NCBI GenBank assembly: GCA_016763755.1
Contig: JAESTD010000020.1
Span: 1 to 48,777, forward strand
Length of the DNA: 48,777 nucleotides
Direction: 5' to 3'
From: Mucilaginibacter sp.
GTDB taxonomy: Bacteria; Bacteroidota; Bacteroidia; Sphingobacteriales; Sphingobacteriaceae
Below, in pieces: positions 45,257-48,777 of this stretch. Each line of letters starts with the position of its first letter. Position 1 is the first letter of the stretch. The position numbers were made by a program, and so were the translations under genes. The notes below the pieces were generated by a model. The model was not told the DNA's origin. It did no database searches and was given only the letters and a program-made list of their open reading frames with translations.

Positions 45257-45927
45257 CGCTACTATCTATTCCGTATTTACCGCTAAACACCCAAAGCACC
45301 GAAAAATTACCTGTACATAAGATTGAGAATGAGCCATGGAGAACCGGCCGCGAATTGTCGTGTGCGGCCGCGTTTTCCATCTCACATCATGATGAGGGTA
45401 TCCAATTACGTTTTGTAGTAACTGAACCTTATCTGCGTGCTCGTAAGCGCAAGATAAATGGCGATGTACACAAAGATAACTGCGTGGAGTTTTTTATTGC
45501 CTTTGGTGATGACGCTAACTATTACAACTTCGAGTTTAACTGTCTGGGGTCATTAAAAGGTGCGTATGGTAAAAACCGGTATCACCGCAAATTCATTCCG
45601 TTAGGTTTAATGCGTGCGCTGGCAGACAATGTTTTTATCGATATTAATAACCGGCTTCCGGGAGGAAATATAAGATGGGAAATAATAGTAAACCTGCCTT
45701 TACAAGTATTTAGTTACAGTAGATTATCATGTTTATCAGAAACAGGATGCGCTGTAAACTTTGCTAAATGTGGTGACGCCCTGCCTGTACCTCATTTCCT
45801 GAGTTGGGTAGAATTGCAAGGAGCAAAACCCGATTTTCATCAGCCTGCTTATTTTGCGAAGGCCGTATTTGAGGAGAAACCGTACTGGCCGATCAGCTAT
45901 TGTAAAAACGGTAGTTCTCCCTGGTAA
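45253..45927 (+). CDS. CBM9-like carbohydrate-binding protein
   Basis: 224 residues, mostly beta strands. EGIQLRFVVTEPYLRARKRK then INGDVHKDNCVEFFIAFGDD matches the core of family 9-like carbohydrate-binding modules (strand, then D/N-C-VEFFI). IRWEIIVNLPLQVF is the later strand. No signal peptide is evident. ATG overlaps the GH20 stop (ATGA), so the two are translationally coupled. It closes the susC-susD operon. Its 3' end overlaps the convergent lacI gene by 35 bases. It probably binds sugars; the location and exact role are uncertain. Confidence 0.8.
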   Translation: MTLLSIPYLPLNTQSTEKLPVHKIENEPWRTGRELSCAAAFSISHHDEGIQLRFVVTEPYLRARKRKINGDVHKDNCVEFFIAFGDDANYYNFEFNCLGSLKGAYGKNRYHRKFIPLGLMRALADNVFIDINNRLPGGNIRWEIIVNLPLQVFSYSRLSCLSETGCAVNFAKCGDALPVPHFLSWVELQGAKPDFHQPAYFAKAVFEEKPYWPISYCKNGSSPW

Positions 45928-46957
45928 TAATATCTATAGGCATGTAAACAGATTTTTCAACGTCGCTTACTTTAAACAGGTGTTTGTACAACGCCATAAT
46001 ACCTAAATAGCCTTGTTCTTTAGGGCGCTGGCATATCAGGTAGGTTATCTGTTGGCTTACCAGGTAATCGATGTTCTTTTTCAGGAAATCGTAACCCACC
46101 AGCAGAATGTTGTTGCGGTTATGATTCTTCAATATCTCGGCAACTATGTTCACGCGCGAATTGGTTACAAATATGGCTTTCAACGCAGGCGAAGTATCCA
46201 AGACTCGTAACAGGGATTCTTCCACTGCATTAAGTTTGGTTTCGTTTATATTGACGGTCGAAACTTTAGTATTGCTGCCGGCATCTTCAAAAAACTTCTT
46301 AAAGCCATGTTCTTTTCTTACCAGGTGGTGGTCGTTCTTTAGATCGCTGGAGATGTTGATGATTAGTACATCATCCTGCGGTTGTAATGAAAGGCTGATG
46401 AGTTGTGCTGCCAGTCGGCCGCTTTGGTAAAGATCAGGGCCAATGTAAGCCAGGTTGTTCTGATCAGCCAGATCAGAGTTAATAAATACCAGCGGAATAT
46501 TCAGTTCATCAAGTTTAGCAGCCAGCAAAGCTGATTCCTCAACAAAAGACGGTGCTAACAAAACTGCATCGGGCGCATCGTTCAGCAATTCGTTTGCAGC
46601 GTTATTAAAACTGGTTTTCGAATCCAGGTCGTAAAAGTAATGCTTAACCATAACACCAAATTGTCTGGTCTCTACAGCAGCTTGTTCGATACCGGTAAGC
46701 GGGAAACTCCAATAATCGGTATCGGCAGAAACTGCCGGGATCAGTACTGCAAAGTTCATGCTTTTGCGTGTAGCCAGCAGGCTCGCCATTTTATTGGGCT
46801 GAAAATTCAACTCCTCGATAATGGCGGTTACCTTTTGCTTTGTTTTTTCAGATACACCTGCGCGATTATGGATAACCCTGTCAACTGTACCGATTGATAC
46901 ATTTGCCCTTCGGGCTATTTCTTTAACACCTGTAAGTTCCGTTGCTGCTTTTTTCAT
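45893..46957 (-). CDS. LacI-family transcriptional regulator of the amino-sugar locus
   Basis: 354 residues. The N-terminal helix-turn-helix is TGVKEIARRANVSIGTVDRV (9-28) followed by the hinge helix NKMASLLA. The ligand domain (about 65-350) is of the periplasmic-binding-protein type, with AVLIPAVSADTDYWSFPLTG and VLLAPSFVEESALLAAKLDE. It most likely binds the four GTGTrCGTACAC palindromes in front of the permease-nagAB, susC and nagX units, with an amino sugar or its phosphate as inducer. It lies 46 bases downstream of nagX in the same direction, so operator O3 would give autoregulation. The link to the operators is inference from location and from the LacI habit of binding such palindromes. 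Confidence 0.9.
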   Translation of the reverse strand: MKKAATELTGVKEIARRANVSIGTVDRVIHNRAGVSEKTKQKVTAIIEELNFQPNKMASLLATRKSMNFAVLIPAVSADTDYWSFPLTGIEQAAVETRQFGVMVKHYFYDLDSKTSFNNAANELLNDAPDAVLLAPSFVEESALLAAKLDELNIPLVFINSDLADQNNLAYIGPDLYQSGRLAAQLISLSLQPQDDVLIINISSDLKNDHHLVRKEHGFKKFFEDAGSNTKVSTVNINETKLNAVEESLLRVLDTSPALKAIFVTNSRVNIVAEILKNHNRNNILLVGYDFLKKNIDYLVSQQITYLICQRPKEQGYLGIMALYKHLFKVSDVEKSVYMPIDIITRENYRFYNS

Positions 46958-47003
46958 TGGTTAGGAACCAAATATAGGATATTTCCGCATTGTAGTGTTA
47001 TGC

Positions 47004-48137
47004 TTACACTTTTATGATGATGTTCTTCCTGTATAGCAGATACATCCCCAGCCATATCAACAATACAAAGGATGTCGAGAACAGTAACGAAGCATTAGCC
47101 GATGACAAATACTGCAAAAATACGGTCTCATAAACAAATCCCATTCCGCGCATATTAATGCCGTTATGTTGTATTTCAATGAAGTTGATGATTCCGGGCA
47201 TTATTTCAGAAAGTACATAGGCAGAGATGGCATTGCTGCCAAACACTACAAAGAACCATGCAATTTTTTTATATCCTTTTACGTCTATCAGCCAATAAGC
47301 CGCTGTTAAACCCAAAGTGGCCAAACCACCGGTGTACAACGCGTACGAACTGCTCCAAAGTTGCTTGTTGATAGGAAATACAATATCAGCCAAAAGACCT
47401 GACACGGTAGCACAAAAACCGATGATAAGCAACCTGCTGCATTTGGTTTTAGCGGAGAGGGTTTCGTCCTTTAGCACTTCGCCAACTACAATACCAAACA
47501 AAGCTGTTGCAATAGCCGGCCATGTACTTAATAACCCCACCGGATCCCAGCCGTTGGCATATTTATACATGTGGTTAAGTGAGAAGACGGTCCTGTCTAA
47601 CCAGGCAGCGAGATTATACTGAGGTTCAAGGTTAGCGGGGTGTCCATCAGGGATGGGGATGAAATTCATGATGGCGTAATAACTTATCAGAATGATACCC
47701 AATAGCCAGTAACGTAATTTTGCAGTTGTTTTTAAATAGATGATGGTAGCGATAAAATAAACCACACCAATGCGCTGCAGCACACCCGGGAAACGCAGAT
47801 GAGCGAAATCGAACTTATAAAACAGGAAAATTGACAGACCCACGCCGATGAGTATAAGCATTCGTCGTAAGGCTCCCCGGATAATTTTAGGGTGATTAGC
47901 CCCATCAGCCCTTTTACCTTGCAGCGCATAAACAATGGATACACCAACCATAAACAGAAAGAACGGGAAAACCAGGTCGGTAGGGGTACAACCGTTCCAT
48001 GTCGAGTGTTTTAATGGGGCGTAAGCATGTTCTTCATCCCCGGGGGTGTTTACCAATATCATGGCAGCAATGGTTAGCCCGCGGAAAAAGTCCAACGAAA
48101 CTAAGCGCATTTTGGATGTTGATGCTTTAAATTGCAT
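47004..48137 (-). CDS. nagX: Multi-pass membrane protein of the HGSNAT/NagX (DUF5009/DUF1624) family
   Basis: About 377 residues from ATG at 48137. A TTG at 48170 is in frame but lies upstream of the predicted transcription start, and an ATG at 48110 is also possible. RLVSLDFFRGLTIAAMILVN and FFLFMVGVSIVYALQGKR are hallmarks of the heparan-alpha-glucosaminide N-acetyltransferase-like family. About ten hydrophobic helices follow. Family members in GlcNAc-utilization loci are called NagX. They may acetylate glucosamine using cytoplasmic acetyl-CoA or act in transport. The operator in its promoter ties it to the nag/sus genes. Confidence 0.85.
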   Translation of the reverse strand: MQFKASTSKMRLVSLDFFRGLTIAAMILVNTPGDEEHAYAPLKHSTWNGCTPTDLVFPFFLFMVGVSIVYALQGKRADGANHPKIIRGALRRMLILIGVGLSIFLFYKFDFAHLRFPGVLQRIGVVYFIATIIYLKTTAKLRYWLLGIILISYYAIMNFIPIPDGHPANLEPQYNLAAWLDRTVFSLNHMYKYANGWDPVGLLSTWPAIATALFGIVVGEVLKDETLSAKTKCSRLLIIGFCATVSGLLADIVFPINKQLWSSSYALYTGGLATLGLTAAYWLIDVKGYKKIAWFFVVFGSNAISAYVLSEIMPGIINFIEIQHNGINMRGMGFVYETVFLQYLSSANASLLFSTSFVLLIWLGMYLLYRKNIIIKV

Positions 48138-48159
48138 AAGTGGGTGTGAGTTTACAAAC

Positions 48160-48189
48160 CAAATATACAATTATCGTGTACGTACACAA
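48160..48189 (-). promoter_or_regulatory. nagX promoter
   Basis: On the minus strand TTG (48189-48187), 19 bases, then TATATTTG (48167-48160) match the Bacteroidota consensus with the same spacing and -7 sequence as the susC promoter. The predicted start near 48153 leaves a leader of about 16 bases before ATG 48137. Confidence 0.75.
48176..48187. promoter_or_regulatory. LacI-type operator O3
   Basis: GTGTACGTACAC is a perfect 12-base palindrome with the same core as O1 and O2a. It lies in the spacer of the nagX promoter between the -33 and -7 boxes, so a bound repressor would occlude RNA polymerase. Confidence 0.82.
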
Positions 48190-48255
48190 TTCCTCTATAA
48201 GATTATTTTAATAGAATTTTTACCATTGTGTATATCCTTTACCTGATTTTATCAA

Positions 48256-48654
48256 TTAATCGCCGCCACAGACTGTTTTACAAACTTCCGCCGTGCGTTC
48301 GTCTTTTTTCGATAACAACTCTTTTTCCTGTTGTTTTTTGCCCCAATTATGCAGATGTTCAATAAATGGGATCAACTCTTCTCCGGTTTCGGTAAGCGAA
48401 TATTCTACCTTGGGTGGTACTTCGTGATACATTTTACGATTGATAAGCTTATCCTCTTCCAATTCCCTCAGGGTTTGGGTAAGCATTTTTGTAGTGATAT
48501 CAGGCAGCGTGCGACTTAACTCTCCGTAACGCAACACACCTTTTAAACCTAAATACCAAAGCAGGCGAGCTTTGTACTTTCCGCCGATGCGTTTAAAGGC
48601 ATAATCAACCGCGCACAATTGTGTGGCTTCTGTCAGCTTTGCATTATCCTTCAT
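48256..48654 (-). CDS. HxlR-family winged-helix transcriptional regulator
   Basis: 132 residues. The cysteine near the N-terminus (LCAVDYAFKRIGGKYKARLL) is followed by RYGELSRTLPDITTKMLTQT then LRELEEDKLINRKMYHEVPP and KVEYSLTETGEELIPFIEHL, the canonical HxlR recognition helix and wing. The C-terminus adds two cysteines (CKTVCGGD). HxlR proteins commonly sense electrophiles or redox state and control an adjacent divergent gene, which here would start beyond the right edge. An inverted repeat upstream (48693-48723) is the likely operator. Confidence 0.93.
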   Translation of the reverse strand: MKDNAKLTEATQLCAVDYAFKRIGGKYKARLLWYLGLKGVLRYGELSRTLPDITTKMLTQTLRELEEDKLINRKMYHEVPPKVEYSLTETGEELIPFIEHLHNWGKKQQEKELLSKKDERTAEVCKTVCGGD

Positions 48655-48692
48655 TTTTATTCTGGTATAAATAATTGAAAATCAGCATTACA

Positions 48693-48723
48693 TACTTTTT
48701 AGTATATAAGATACAAAAAAGTA
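48693..48723. promoter_or_regulatory. Inverted-repeat operator candidate upstream of hxlR
   Basis: TACTTTTTAGTAT (48693-48705) and ATACAAAAAAGTA (48711-48723) are 13-base arms with one mismatch and a 5-base spacer. ACATACTT occurs at both 48690-48697 and 48723-48730 as a direct repeat. The site is in the divergent promoter region, as expected for HxlR autoregulation and control of the gene to the right. Confidence 0.6.
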
Positions 48724-48777
48724 CATACTTGCCAAATGTAAGTAAATGGTATAGTATTGCTTCACAATAAATAAATA

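Noticed and set aside
46958..47003. AGTGTTATGCTTACACT between nagX and lacI as a fifth operator
   Set aside because: Half sites GTGT and ACAC are present but the spacing and core do not match the others; the gap is too short to claim a separate promoter.
1..48777. CRISPR arrays, tRNA/rRNA genes, transposases, integrases and phage genes
   Set aside because: None were seen on reading both strands; no spaced direct repeats of array type and no recombinase motifs.

Overview
The window looks like a chromosomal segment from a Bacteroidota bacterium, most likely of the Sphingobacteriaceae (Mucilaginibacter/Pedobacter type). The pointers are a SusC/SusD pair, promoters of the TTG-N19-TAnnTTTG type, AT-rich intergenic DNA, Bacteroidota-style LacI and FHS-family proteins, and small secreted proteins ending in a PID-type protein-sorting signal. 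I saw no rRNA, tRNA, CRISPR array, phage gene or complete insertion sequence. Family calls come from reading motifs, not from database searches.

Region 1 (1-21951, almost all on the minus strand) is an exopolysaccharide locus. Transcription runs from right to left. It begins with a Wzt-like ABC ATPase and a FkbM methyltransferase. It continues through about thirteen glycosyltransferase genes (GT2, GT4 and GT8-like/unassigned), UDP-galactopyranose mutase (glf) and an acyltransferase. At the left edge is a truncated Wzz/GumC-like chain-length protein. Many genes overlap or abut. Two glycosyltransferase genes carry frameshifts, and both contain an extra base at the same 9-mer, TTTTTAAAA. Between the glycosyltransferases and the Wzz-like gene lie three small secreted proteins that share a four-cysteine pattern and a C-terminal PID-DD motif, membrane segment and basic tail. 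These look like exosortase-type substrates. No Wzm, Wzx, Wzy or exosortase is visible.

Region 2 (22214-30042) is an efflux module. An MFS transporter is divergent from a TetR regulator, which is followed by an RND adaptor, pump and outer-membrane factor. A strong bidirectional terminator closes it. A perfect inverted repeat over the tetR start codon is a candidate operator.

Region 3 (30056-35091) holds single genes: msrA, a secreted ankyrin-repeat protein, a small lipoprotein, a secreted phosphodiesterase/phosphatase, and a PQQ-type sugar dehydrogenase fused to cytochrome c.

Region 4 (35133-48189) is an N-acetylglucosamine/amino-sugar utilization locus. It comprises FHS permease-nagA-nagB, susC-susD-GH20-CBM9-like, and nagX-lacI. 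Four palindromic sites with the core GTGTrCGTACAC lie at the promoters of these three transcription units. This makes a self-contained regulon whose likely regulator is the LacI protein encoded in the last unit. A HxlR-type regulator with its own inverted-repeat operator ends the window.
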